A stretch of DNA of 64,000 bases from Chionoecetes opilio. Its lineage: Eukaryota > Arthropoda > Malacostraca > Decapoda > Majidae. The notes beneath the pieces were generated by a model, which was not told the origin of the DNA, ran no database searches, and saw only the letters and a list, made by a program, of their open reading frames with translations. The translations under genes were made by a program, and so were the position numbers. Each line of letters starts with the position of its first letter. Positions within the stretch are counted from its first letter, which is position 1. The stretch spans positions 523,197 through 587,196 of the forward strand of contig JACEEZ010023407.1 in NCBI GenBank assembly GCA_016584305.1, in the 5' to 3' direction. Positions 36,346 through 49,843 of the stretch are shown here, piece after piece.

Positions 36346-37401
36346 TATAGGTTCCGCCCCCCGTGGCGCAAACACCTCATATGGCACATTTTTGGAATCA
36401 GGTTGACCAGGGGAAGGTCATAAGCCCACTTATGAGATGATCCGATCACTTTTTTTTTTTTTTTTTTAGCAGCCTATTAGCGAAAATTGTGAAAACAAAA
36501 GTGGGTTGCGAGAATTGAGGAAGCCTTGATGTAGGGTGATGGGTAATGGGTGAGTGAATGGGTGGGGTGATGGGTAATGGGTGTGGGGTGATGGGTGAGT
36601 GAATGGGTGGGGGGTGATGGGTGATGGGTGAGGGAATAGGTGGGGGGTGATGGGTAATGGGTGAGTGAATGGGTGTGTGGTGATGGGTAATGGGTGAGTG
36701 AATGAGTGGGAGGTGATGGGTAATGGGTGAGTGAATGGGTGGGGGGTGATGAGTAATGGGTGAGTGAATGGGTGTGTGGTGATGGGTAATGGGTGAGTGA
36801 ATAGGTGGGGGGTGATGGGTAATGGGTGAGTGAATGGGTGGGGGGTGATGGGTAATGGGTGAGTGAATGGGTGGGGGGTGATGGGTAATGGGTGAGTGAA
36901 TGGGTGGGGGGTGATGGGTAATGGGTGAGTGAATGGGTGGGGGGAATACATACATTTCTACATCCATGATTTCAGGAAAGTTAGAAGGGGCTATCTGGAG
37001 AGTCCATGTTTGGTGGGCCGAAGGCCCACCAATAGCCCTCCGCAGGAGCTAGCCAAAAAGTCCGCCCGGAGGGCGGCTTTGCGGCTAGTAGTTTATAAAT
37101 TAATATACTAAAAACTGCTAAAAGCGAACATCTAAAAAAAAAATAAAGCAATAAAATAATCCTATATTATCTAAAAATTAAAAACACAATTTATACTTAA
37201 GTATAAATTGTGTTTTTAATTTTTAGATAATATAGGATTATTTTAATGCTTTAAATTTTTTTTAGATGTTCGCTTTTAGCAGTTTTTAGTATATTAATTT
37301 ATAAACTATTTTAGCCTGATGATGCCAAGTGCCATTGGCGAAACGTTGCACGCGCATAAAGAACCCCAAGAATGACGAGTGTCTTTGCCATCCTGAAATA
37401 T

Positions 37402-37402
<1 letters not shown>
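36176..37402. mobile_element. Palindromic foldback element interrupted by a Helitron
   Basis: With the Helitron removed, the two sides are almost perfect inverted repeats of about 205 bp centred at 37198/37199 (ACTTAAGT). TGATATTTCAAGATGGCAAA at the left pairs with TTTGCCATCCTGAAATATCA at the right, and GCGCGTGCAACGTTTCGCC with GGCGAAACGTTGCACGCGC. The element sits in a (TA)n tract of the PVF intron. No coding. Confidence 0.8.
36273..37088 (+). mobile_element. Non-autonomous Helitron H1
   Basis: The 5' end TCTATAATAATATAAGCG and the 3' end GCGGCTAG lie between host A (36272) and T (37089). The 3' end has a hairpin CCGCCCGGAGGGCGG just before GCTTTGCGGCTAG, as expected for Helitrons (5'-TC, hairpin, CTRR-3', A^T target). 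Inside: CTGT/GT tract, a conserved block (GGTTCCGCCCCCCGTGGCG), poly-T, a minisatellite of about 32 bp based on GATGGGTAATGGGTGAGTGA (36535-36945), and nested GC hairpins. Confidence 0.85.
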
Positions 37403-37625
<223 letters not shown>

Positions 37626-38167
37626 GTATATATAGAGAGAGATAACCAGGTGTACATAAGAGGAAGCGTGCCCTTACCTGGTAGTCGGGACATTCCCTGT
37701 CACACTTGCACTTACACACGCCGTGCTCCTTCACGCTGACCTGCACACACTCGCGTTCACTGCCTTTGAAAGCGAACACCTACAGGAGGAGGATTTGGGA
37801 AACATTAATTTGGTAACTCCTTTACGTTTTTCCTCTGGCTGAGATTTGGTCAGAGATAAGAATGAGTTATAATCAAGAATTGTGACCATGACTTACAGTG
37901 TATGTTTTCAAAGTGATGTAGTCTTCATCAGGAAGACATTGATCGTGGCGGAACTCGCAGGACAGACCAGCGCAGCGGTTCAGCTTCACCACGCTGGGCT
38001 TGACCTGTGCCCGAGTGTACCATTTATTACTGTGGACTCATCACACAGTGATGACATCCCTTCATGACAGTGTCCCGCAACACTCAGGCCATCATTATAG
38101 ACATACGCTTATACCAACACTAAGACTGGGATATTTACATGAATAAGAACAATTATAGCACTTACTG

Positions 38168-38210
38168 CAGCTACTACTACTACTACTACTACTACTATAC
38201 TATTCCTATT

Positions 38211-38273
<63 letters not shown>

Positions 38274-38286
38274 TACTATTCCTATT

Positions 38287-38367
<81 letters not shown>

Positions 38368-38450
38368 TTACTACTACTGTTCTCCTATACTTCATCTACT
38401 AGCACTACTACCACTACTATTACTACTACTATTTTACTACTAGTGTACAT
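38168..38450. repeat. (TAC)n trinucleotide array in PVF intron 1
   Basis: ACT/CTA repeats, the inverted partner of the GTA array at 47338-47735 in the other arm. Confidence 0.95.
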
Positions 38451-38785
38451 CTACCACAACAGATGAACAATTGGACAGGTGTATAAGCAATAAGCAATGA
38501 CAGCCATCGCCTGGCAGACAACTTACGTAATCGTAGCCTTCAGGCACTGGCAGCTGCACCAGGGACTCGTAGGGCTTGTTGCAGCCCGTCGTCTCTTTCA
38601 GGAGATGCATCATGGCTAGGTCAGCGCGACTCCTGCAGCCTTGAACAACCCCTGTCATGCCAAGAACAGGCCATTATAGTACGCTGTGACGCTACACACA
38701 CACACTCAGCATCCCCGCCTGCCGTTCAGGAGACCGGAGATTCAAGCCATTTTTATGCCGGACTCCACTGACTGCACCATGTATA

Positions 38786-40078
<1,293 letters not shown>

Positions 40079-40259
40079 TAGTTACTGTCCTCCTTGAGTA
40101 AGGGGATGGAGTGTGTGAGGTCACCTTACGCCTTACCTATAGAACCGTGATATATGATGATGATAATGATGCCGGTGATGATAATGATATTTTTGTAAAA
40201 TGCTAGCTAGATTGGAAAATATAATTTGTTTGCAGATTAAATATGGTGTATATTTTATG

Positions 40260-41440
40260 CAAAGACTACTCTAAACTGGACTTGCTACTCGTGCCCAGCG
40301 CCAACCCGCCCATGACCAGTGGAGGCCAGTTAAGCGATTCCTTACATTTCCGAACATCATCCCCATTTCCCTTCCTGTGGTTTATCAGTATAAATGATAT
40401 ACCGTTATCTTCGTAAATGTTTGTTCTAAAATATTATAAAAAAAACCCAGTAAAATACACTTAAGAAATGCCATTATGAGACTCTGAAGAAATATGCATG
40501 AACTATATTCACTTAAACTCTTCGCCATTTAATATTTTGCGTGAAGACTTTTTACATGCAACATATCAATAGAAGTGGAATTTTATTAGCTTTCCGTTGA
40601 TATTTTTCGTTTTCTGATACATGAATTAGAACAAATGCATAAATTAGCGTTAACTAAATAAATAACATCATCAATCGGGTAGTTTTCCCGATTGATGAGG
40701 TTATTTATTTAGTTAACGCTAATTTATGTATGGTTCTAATTCATTTATCAGAAAACGAAATATATCAAAGGAAAACTAACAAAATTCCACTTCTATTGAT
40801 GTTTCATCTAAAATGTTTTCTCGCAAAATATTACATGGCGAAGAGTTTAAGTGAATATTTTAAGTGAAGAGTTTAGGTTCATGCATATTTCTTCACTCTC
40901 TCATAATGGCATTTCTTTAGTGTATTTAACAGTTTTTTATTTGATAATATTATAAAACAAATATTTACGAAGATAACGGTATACCATTGATACTGATAAA
41001 CCAAAGGAAGGGAAATGGGAGTGACAAGTGCTTGTGGGCCCTTCGGACCCATGTATTGATGTTTGTAGTAGTAGTATATATTATACAACATGTGATTGCA
41101 AACTCCAATCGTGTTGTTGCTGTCGTTGGGCACTAGTCAAAGTGCCTCAGGGTAGACCACGTTCCGTGTGATTCCAACCCTTTGTGTTCCGTGTGATTCC
41201 AGCACGCACACTCACACAGGCACACAAACGTCCATGAGTCTACTGAGTTTGTGGAATACGGCAAGACGTTACCGCAGAGTTTTTCCTGTAATTTAATACT
41301 CCATAAGTGTTTTTAGCCCAAAACCCTCCTTCAAAATTATTAAATCGACATGGGACCAAGCCACTTACCACCTACGATTTATTTGCGATTTGTTGAGCCT
41401 ACTCTCATCAAAATTGAATTTACAGTTTCGGCTACCCAAA

Positions 41441-41503
<63 letters not shown>

Positions 41504-41624
41504 CACACACACACACGGCTACTCCTATAGTATATTAAATGTTCGAAAATGTAAGGAATCGCAAAACTGGCCTCCACTGGAAATAGCCCAAATGAGTAGC
41601 AAGTCCAGTATACAGTAGCCTTTG
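40260..41624. mobile_element. Foldback element D (family of A), itself interrupted
   Basis: Ends CAAAGACTACT (40260) and AGTAGCCTTTG (41624) with flanking TTTTATG repeats at 40253-40259 and 41625-41631. The equivalent site in arm 2 (around 46001) is empty. The palindrome centre is near 40687 (CGGGTAGTTTTCCCG). The right arm is interrupted at 41025-41538. Confidence 0.8.
41025..41538 (-). mobile_element. Short Helentron-like insertion in foldback D
   Basis: The right arm of D stops at GGGAGTGA and resumes at TGTTCGAAAATG, giving a 514-bp insert. Read on the minus strand it starts with AATATACTATAGGAGTAGCC, then GT and CTGT repeats (41439-41516 as CAGA), unique sequence, and a GC hairpin GGGTCCGAAGGGCCC close to its end CACAAGCACTTG. 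An A/T start followed by a microsatellite and a 3' hairpin is the layout of non-autonomous Helentrons. No TIR or clear target duplication. Confidence 0.5.
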
Positions 41625-41995
41625 TTTTATGCTATCTTGAAACTGTCTATATAAATGAGCCATACAAAACACTGATTGGTAACTATGACTACATTAACCA
41701 AACAGATAACTATCATCATTATATAATTTGCCGAACGGGATCACGGTAGCAAACTATTCACACGGTAATAATGATAGTTATGATAACAATAACAATGACA
41801 ATGATAACGACAATAGTTGAATGATAACTCACTGGTTAACATCAAATGTATTGTCTAAGTTTTTTTTAGCTGATATAGGACAATTTTGATGTACTGAATC
41901 CAAAAATCACATTGATTTTGCTCAATCAGGTCAACTTATTGATCTATCGCCACATGATGTTCTTTTACGTTTGTTTACATGTACGGGTATTTCTA

Positions 41996-42019
41996 TCTAT
42001 AATAATATAAGCGAAAGTG

Positions 42020-42084
<65 letters not shown>

Positions 42085-42448
42085 TATAGGTTTCGCCCCC
42101 CGTGGCGCAAACACCTCATATGGCACATTTTTGGAATCGGGTCGACCAGGGGAAGGTCATAAGCCCACTTATGAGATGATCCGATCACTTTTTTTTTTTC
42201 TTTTTTTTAGCAGCCTATTAGCGAGAATCGTGAAAACAAAAGTGGGTTGCGAGAATTGAGGAAGCCTTGATGTAGGGTGATGGGTAATGGGTGAGTGAAT
42301 GGGTGGGGTGATGGGTAATGGGTGTGGGGTGATGGGTGAGTGAATGGGTGGGGGGTGATGGGTTGGGGGTGATGGGTGATGGGTGAGGGAATAGGTGGGG
42401 GGTGATGGGTAATCTATAATAATATAAGCGAAAGTGTGTCTGTCTGTC

Positions 42449-42504
<56 letters not shown>

Positions 42505-43498
42505 TGGTATAGGTTCCGCCCCCCGTGGCGCAATCAACTCATATGGCACATTTTTGGAACCGGGTTGACCAGGGGAAGGTTTTAAGCCCAATTATGAGAT
42601 GATCCGATTTTTTTTTTTTTTTTTTCTTAGCAGCCTATTAGCGATAATTGTGAGAAAAAAAAAGTGCGTTGCGAGAATTGAGGAAACCTTGATGTAGGGT
42701 GATGGGTAATGGGTGAGTGAATGGGTGGGGTGATGGGTAATGGGTGTGGGGCCTGTGGGGTGATAGGTGAGTGAATGGGTGGGGGGTGATGGGTTGGGGG
42801 TGATGGGTTGGGGGTGATGGGTGATGGGTGAGGGAATAGGTGGGGGGTGATGGGTAATGGTAAATATAAGCGAAAGTCTGTCTGTCTGTGTGTGTGTGTG
42901 TGTGTGTCTGGTATAGGTTCCGCCCCCCGTGGCGCAATCACCTCATATGGCACATTTTTGGAATCGGGTTGACCAGGGGAAGGTTTTAAGCCCAATGATG
43001 AGATGATCCGATCACTTTTTTTTTTTTTTTTTAGCAGCCTATTAGCGATAATTGTGAAAAAAAAGTGGGTTGCGAGAATTGAGGAAACCTTGATGTAGGG
43101 TGATGGGTAATGGGTGAGTGAATGGGTGGGGTGATGGGTAATGGGTGTGGGGTGATGGGTGAGTGAATGGGTGGGGGGTGATGGGTTGGGGATGATGGGT
43201 GATGGGTGAGGGAATAGGTGGGGGGTGATGGGTAATGGGTGAGTGAATGGGTGGGGGGTGATGGGTAATGGGTGAGTGAATGGGTGGGGGGTGATGGGTA
43301 ATGGGTGAGTGAATGGGTGGGGGGTATACATACATTTCTACATCCATGATTTCAGGAAAGTTAGAAGGGGCTATCTGGAGAGTCCATGTTTGGTGGGCCG
43401 AAGGCCCACCAAACACAGGTGGTGGGCCGCAGGGCCCACCAATAGCCCTCCGCAGGAGCTAGCCAAAAAGTCCGCCCGGAGGGCGGCTTTGCGGCTAG
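41996..43498 (+). mobile_element. Helitron concatemer (three heads, one tail)
   Basis: 5' heads start at 41996 and 42413 (both TCTATAATAATATAAGCG preceded by A) and a clipped head at about 42860 (AAATATAAGCGAAAG). Each is followed by the same (CTGT/GT)n, GGTTCCGCCCCCCGTGGCG and poly-T blocks and a GATGGGTAATGGGTGAG minisatellite. Only the last unit has a 3' end: hairpins GGTGGGCCGAAGGCCCACC and CCGCCCGGAGGGCGG, then CTAG at 43495-43498. Each new head begins inside the previous unit's minisatellite at GGGTAA. Confidence 0.8.
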
Positions 43499-43828
43499 TT
43501 CTATATATATATGAAATCGTCCTCCGTATACAGCACCGTACTTGCAGTAGATAATTCCACTAATCCAATAATTACACCAATTCAGATAGTTCCAAGGGTG
43601 TGGTCCTAAACAATGTCACCAACTAGGAATTCTTCGGAATCACGATCCCTGGATTTTACAGTCCTCTGTTGTTCTTCCTCTTCTTCTCTTCAACTTTTAC
43701 TTCTTTACTTGAACACTTTTTATTAAACCCACTGCAGTACTGCATCCCGCTTTGGGATACCTTGTGTGGTGTTGTGTGATATCTGCTATCGTCTTTCCGA
43801 TAGGCAGACTCCCAAGCGATCGCTGTAA

Positions 43829-44716
43829 TGTGTTCTGCTGCACAAAGGCAACCATTTTGCCTCTGTACCCCTCGCTCACTCGACTACACTGAAGGAGAAG
43901 TATGAAGCGGTGAAGTACGTGCTGGAGAAAATTCGTTATGATCAGCATGAGTGGTTGATTTGTGTTGACCTGAAGATGGGGAATTTTTTGTTGGGACAAC
44001 AGTCCGGGTTCACCAAGTACCCGTGCTTTCTGTGCATGTGGGATAGTAGGGACCGAGCTCAGCATTACACGAAGAAGGACTGGCCTGTACGGGAGGAATT
44101 GATGCCTTGCAGAGCAAGGAACGTCATAAACAACCCTCTGGTGGACAGAGACAGGATACTTTTCCCACCGCTGCACATCAAGCTCGGCTTGATCAAACAG
44201 TTCACCAAAGCTCTGGGCAAGGATGGTGGCTGCTTCACTTACTTGTGCCACGCTTTTCCAGGATTGACCATGGAGAAGTTGAAAGCTGGCATCTTTGACG
44301 GTCCTCAACTCCGTCAGCTCATCAGAGATCCAGAGTTTGAAAACTCAATGAACGAGGTGGAACTGGAAGCGTGGAAGGCTTTTGTTCTGGTCGTAAAGAA
44401 CTTTCTTGGCAACAACAAGGCCAGGAACTACGCAGAACTTGTCACCAATATGCTGACTGCTTTCAGAAACCTCGGATGCAACATGAGCATCAAAATGCAT
44501 TACTTATACTTACATATGGATCGGTTTCCTGAGAATCTGGGATCAATGAGCGACGAGCAAGGGGAGAGATTCCATCAGGATATGAAACTGATGGAGACCA
44601 GGTATCAGGGACGCTGGGATGCAGTCATGATGGCTGATTACTATTGGACTCTGAAGAGAGACATCCCTGCCGCTGAGCATTCTAGGAGTTCGAAGAAACG
44701 GAAGTTCAAGCCCTGA
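43829..44716 (+). CDS. Uncharacterised transposon protein (ERFHQD family), open copy
   Basis: The frame is open from after a TAA at 43826-43828 to the stop at 44714-44716, about 295 codons without breaks. Blocks in order: CVLLHKGNHFASVPLAHS, YDQHEWLICVDLKMGNFLL, YTKYPCFLCMWDSR, LFPPLHIKLGLIKQF, KAGIFDGPQLRQLI, VVKNFLGNNKARNYAEL, MSDEQGERFHQDMKLM, RYQGRWDAVMMADYYW, then a basic end SSKKRKFKP that could be a nuclear localisation signal. The true N-terminus is missing: there is no ATG before the homology starts and the upstream frame is closed. It aligns throughout with the broken copy at 5.5-6.4 kb. Function unknown. Conserved Cys, His, Asp and Glu in the CFLCMWD and DEQGERFHQD blocks could be metal or catalytic sites, which is inference. 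Confidence 0.6.
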   Translation, partial: CVLLHKGNHFASVPLAHSTTLKEKYEAVKYVLEKIRYDQHEWLICVDLKMGNFLLGQQSGFTKYPCFLCMWDSRDRAQHYTKKDWPVREELMPCRARNVINNPLVDRDRILFPPLHIKLGLIKQFTKALGKDGGCFTYLCHAFPGLTMEKLKAGIFDGPQLRQLIRDPEFENSMNEVELEAWKAFVLVVKNFLGNNKARNYAELVTNMLTAFRNLGCNMSIKMHYLYLHMDRFPENLGSMSDEQGERFHQDMKLMETRYQGRWDAVMMADYYWTLKRDIPAAEHSRSSKKRKFKP

Positions 44717-45077
44717 ATTTTGAACAATGATGACCTAACATCCAATTTACATGTACTTACTTTTATCAATGTCTACTATTCAATGTACACTAATCAATTT
44801 TTGTAACATTTAATTAATGAATTGTGTTAGAAAACGATTTTTTTCTCTTAAAAACCTATTTCGGATGAGAAATATTAACAAACATCAACCGAAAATGTTA
44901 CAAAAATGTAACCGATTTAGTCAGAAGATCGGATTTTTTTTTAAATCGACTTAGCACAAAAACCTGACCTGATCGAGAGAAACGGATGTCATTTTCGGAT
45001 TCAGCGGTGCAAAATTGTCCTAATTCAGTTGAAAAAACTTACACGACTTACAAAAAAAAAAAAATTGTAACCCAGTG
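44717..45077 (+). mobile_element. 3' end of the CACTG-type transposon, copy 2
   Basis: Sequence after the stop matches copy 1 (AAAACCTGACCTGATCGAGA, GATTCAGC) and ends TTGTAACCCAGTG at 45065-45077, equivalent to TTGTTCCCCAGTG in copy 1. No CACTG start was found left of 43829, so copy 2 is 5'-truncated or interrupted. Confidence 0.6.
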
Positions 45078-45159
45078 ATATAATGATTGTAACAACAAAA
45101 TTATATTTTTGTTTCAAACACTAAAATTTTGATGCCTAAACTGTACATTGTAATTTGTG

Positions 45160-45432
45160 GAATAGATGGGAAGGTTCTCCGTTGGATTAGATTTTGACTC
45201 AGCGATAGGCAACAAAGGGCTACTATTAATGGTTCTAAATCTGAATGTGGGCAGGTAACAAGTGGGGTTCCACAGGGGTCTGTTTTCGGACCATTAAACA
45301 ATAAATTAGACAAGAAACGGCTAGACAATTTCATAGATGGAGATTGTGAAAGGTGGATGTAGGTAGTGTTAAGTAACAGGAACTACCACGTGTAGATCTC
45401 ACGACCTCTTGTAGCTTCCTTATGTTCTTACA
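45160..45432 (+). mobile_element. Internally deleted LINE fragment
   Basis: Contains an RT block, GQVTSGVPQGSVFGPL (about 45250-45293), joined directly to the LINE C-terminal and 3' UTR sequence found at 15.5 kb (RLDNFIDGD, then TGTAGCTTCCTTATGTTC). Most of the palm and thumb is deleted. Confidence 0.6.
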
Positions 45433-45666
45433 TCACCTAAATGCAGAAAGTACCTATCTACTCAGATACACAATCCAAGAAAGAAAATAAATCAGCTAAG
45501 TCAATAGCAACAACACCAGAACCTCACCTTGGCTCAGCATCACCACCACCGTCACCATCACCAGCAACTTCATCACCATCGTGCGCGGCTGCAAGAACAC
45601 TGCTGCTGCTGCTGCTGCTGCTTGTCTCTGCAGTGTGTCGCTGCGCCACGCCACCGCCCGTTTATA

Positions 45667-45800
45667 AAGATTCTAGTATCATCGTATCCGGCTGCACAGA
45701 AGTTTGAGTGCCCAGTGTGTGGTTTAACGGAGAATTGGAATGTACACACACTGGACACTCAAACTTCTGTGCATTCGGATACGATGATACTATAGAATCT
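45667..45800. repeat. Small perfect-stem inverted repeat
   Basis: AGATTCTAGTATCATCGTATCC pairs with the inverted GGATACGATGATACTATAGAATCT, and CACAGAAGTTTGAGTG with CACTCAAACTTCTGTG, giving arms of about 50 bp and a loop of about 30 bp. The 45433-45666 stretch to its left has a CTG repeat at 45600-45622. Confidence 0.75.
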
Positions 45801-46131
45801 TGTTGTAGATGCAGGTGATGGTCATTGGTCATTGCCATTGTTATTGTTATCATAACTATCATTATTACCGTGTGAATAGTTTGCTACCGTGATCCCCCTC
45901 GGCAATTATATATGATAGTTATCTGTTTGGTTAATGTAGTCATAGTTACCAATCAGTGTTTTGTATGGCTCATTTATATAGACAGTTTCAACATAGCATA
46001 ACATATACACCATATTTTATCTACAAACAAATGACATTTTCCAATCTAACTAGCATTTTAGAAAGAAATATCATTATCATCACTGTCATCATTATCATCA
46101 TCATCATCATCTATCACGGATCTATAGGTAA

Positions 46132-46946
46132 AGGCGGTGTCACACTAACACTTTTTCCGTCAATTTTTACGATTTCCGTTGGTTTTTTCTCGTTCTGTCT
46201 AGTTTTTCCGTCTGACTCAGTCCGTCTGAGTCAAACGATCATGATCGTCTTCATATGGAAAGTTGAAGACGACTTTCATAGTCAAATCAAAATCCATAGT
46301 GATTACTTTAAAGATATTTGATATAAATCAGTAATTTTTTGCACATTACAATTCAATACATTTGAAAGTATTAAAAATATTCAAGTGACTATTGCACATG
46401 TAGATACATTTAAAAGCCGGTTTTATATAACAGCCAACAGTCTCTCACATGACTCGATTGTTGTGTATATTTTTCAAGACACACTCAAAACTCGTTTCTC
46501 ACTCTTCAAGACTTCAACTAGTAATTATAGACGAAATGCTGTGGACACGTAGTTCAGAAGAATTCTCGTTGAATGCATACGAGGCCACCCTTGTCTCTGG
46601 GACCACAGAGATGACTTGTACACCAAGAAGGCCTTGAAGCGGGCGGCCTATATTGCTTTCTTCATATACGCTTTCTTTCTCTCGACGAGCCAGCCATGAA
46701 CGTATCCATGCACGTTTTTTAGCTTGTTTGGCTCGTCATCTACGATTGATAATACACATAATTAAGTGTATACCACCGATAGCCTGCCCTGGCGTCGGAG
46801 CCATGTTTGTTTACAGTCGAAGGAACAGCTGACTGGTAGTGCAGGCGAACGATTGTGTGTGTGTGACGGCTTGCAGTACAAAAATTGTTAGTTTTTAGAA
46901 AGTTGCTGAAAAAATAGACGGAAAAAGTGCTAGTAAGACGCCGCCT
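46132..46946 (+). mobile_element. PIF/Harbinger-type deletion derivative
   Basis: 815 bp with inverted ends AGGCGGTGTCACACTAACAC and its imperfect partner GTGCTAGTAAGACGCCGCCT, each continuing into the inverted pair CTTTTTCCGTC/GACGGAAAAAG. It is flanked by TAA at 46129-46131 and 46947-46949. The other arm has a single uninterrupted copy of the site (CTATAGGTAAGGCGTAAGG), proving insertion with a 3-bp TAA duplication, the TWA target of PIF/Harbinger. Confidence 0.85.
46562..46663 (+). pseudogene. Remnant of a MADF domain (Harbinger accessory protein)
   Basis: In the frame beginning at 46562 the sequence reads ILVECIRGHPCLWDHR and DDLYTKKALKRAAY, the start of a MADF domain (L-[IV]-x(2)-[IV]-x(2)-P-x-LW-D...Y-x(2)-K). 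PIF/Harbinger elements encode a Myb/MADF DNA-binding protein beside their nuclease, so this supports the superfamily call. The domain is cut off by a frame change. Confidence 0.6.
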
Positions 46947-47131
46947 TAAGGCGTAAGGTGACCTCACACACTCCATCCCCTTACTCAAGGAGGACAGTAA
47001 CTACAGGTGCAGTCAACGGAGTCCGGCATAAAAATGCTTTGAATCTCCGGTCTCCTGACGGCAGGCGGGGATGCTGAGTGTGTGTGTGTAGCGTCACAGC
47101 GTACTATAATGGCCTGTTCTTGGCATGACAG

Positions 47132-48700
<1,569 letters not shown>

Positions 48701-48710
48701 GTGAGTTGTG

Positions 48711-49072
48711 AATGTGTGCTACAAAAGTTCACATCCCTGCCCCTAAAAGCGTTTGGTAGAGGGGTAACAGAAACCTAAACGGCGCGAGCCACTCGATTCC
48801 TCCTCTCAAACGCAGCCCTGGCCGTCGGAAAGAAAAAAATAACACAAAGGGGGACTGGGGAGGCGATCCCACCCCCCGATCCCCAGCGAGATTAGGTTAA
48901 GTAATCAATGCCCAGGCTAGATTAGTAAACTAGCAGGGGGGTCTGGGGGGGCGCGCAATACCCCCAGTTATCAGGAGAGTAGGTATTGGTCAATATAAAG
49001 TATTGTACTAAACTGCAGTTTTACCCAAAATAATGAGATACCCTTATTCGGTAAAACTGCAGTTTAATACAA
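48711..49072. other. Sequence beyond arm 2
   Basis: No exon seen. A short inverted repeat AAACTGCAGTTTTACC / GGTAAAACTGCAGTTT lies at about 49012-49067, just before the next Helitron. Confidence 0.45.
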
Positions 49073-49640
49073 TCTATAATAATATAAGCGAAAGTGTGTG
49101 TGTGTGTGTGTCCGCGATAGGTGCCGCCCCCCGTGCCCCATTCCCATCATATGGCACAGTTTTGGAGCCAGCTCGACCAGGGACAACTTTTAAGCCCACT
49201 TATGAGATGATCCGATCACTTTTTTTTTCTTTTTTTTAAATGTGGGTTGCGAGAATTGAGGAAACCTTGATGTAGGGTGATGGGTAATGGGTGAGTGAAT
49301 GGGTGTGGTGATGGGTGTGGGGTGATGGGTGAGTGAATGGGTGGGGGGCGATGGGTGATGGGTGAGGGAATAGGTGGGAGGTGATGGGTAATGGGTGAGT
49401 GAATGTGTGTGTGGTGATGGGTAATGGGTGAGTGAATGGGTGGGGGGTGATGGGTAATGGGTGAGTGAATGGGTGGGGGGTGATGGGTAAGGCGTTAATA
49501 CATACATGTCTACATCCATGATTTCAGGAAAGTTAGAAAGGGCTATCTGGAGAGTCTGTGTTTGGTGGGCCGAAGGCCCACCAATAGCCCTCCGCAGGAG
49601 CTAGTCAAAAAGTCCGCCCGGAGGGCGGCTTTGCGGCTAG
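49073..49640 (+). mobile_element. Non-autonomous Helitron H5
   Basis: TCTATAATAATATAAGCG at 49073 to CTAG at 49637-49640, between host A and T. Same internal order as H1 but with a shorter GT tract and minisatellite and a more diverged CGCGATAGGTGCCGCCCCC block. Confidence 0.82.
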
Positions 49641-49756
49641 TAATCCATATAGACCAATGCTCTCCTGATCTAACTGGGGGGCTGCCCCCCCCCCAGCTAG
49701 TTAACTAACCTAAACTGGCCATTGGTTACGTAACCTAATTTAACTGGGTTACTGAT

Positions 49757-49843
49757 CAGTGGCGGTACAAGGGGTGTAAAAAAAGGGGGCACTACCCTAA
49801 GAGGGCACGTGCCCTCCCAGGCTCCCCCGCAATTCCGCCACTG
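49757..49843. mobile_element. Small MITE with CAGTGGCGG ends
   Basis: CAGTGGCGGTACAAGG at the left and CCGCAATTCCGCCACTG at the right, 87 bp. CAGTGGCGG ends are common in hAT-type MITEs. Its right end touches the satellite array. Confidence 0.6.

Noticed and set aside
36446..36967. Pro-His-Ser repeat frames also found at 42.2-43.4, 49.3 and 56.7 kb
   Set aside because: They are translations of the Helitron minisatellite and share its boundaries.
45441..45707. A frame with a Leu run (ARTLLLLLLLLVSAVCRCA) that could be a signal peptide exon for the plus-strand PVF
   Set aside because: The Leu run is a CTG repeat, no splice donor fits before the hairpin at 45667, and it lies outside the duplicated arm. 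Kept only as a remote possibility.
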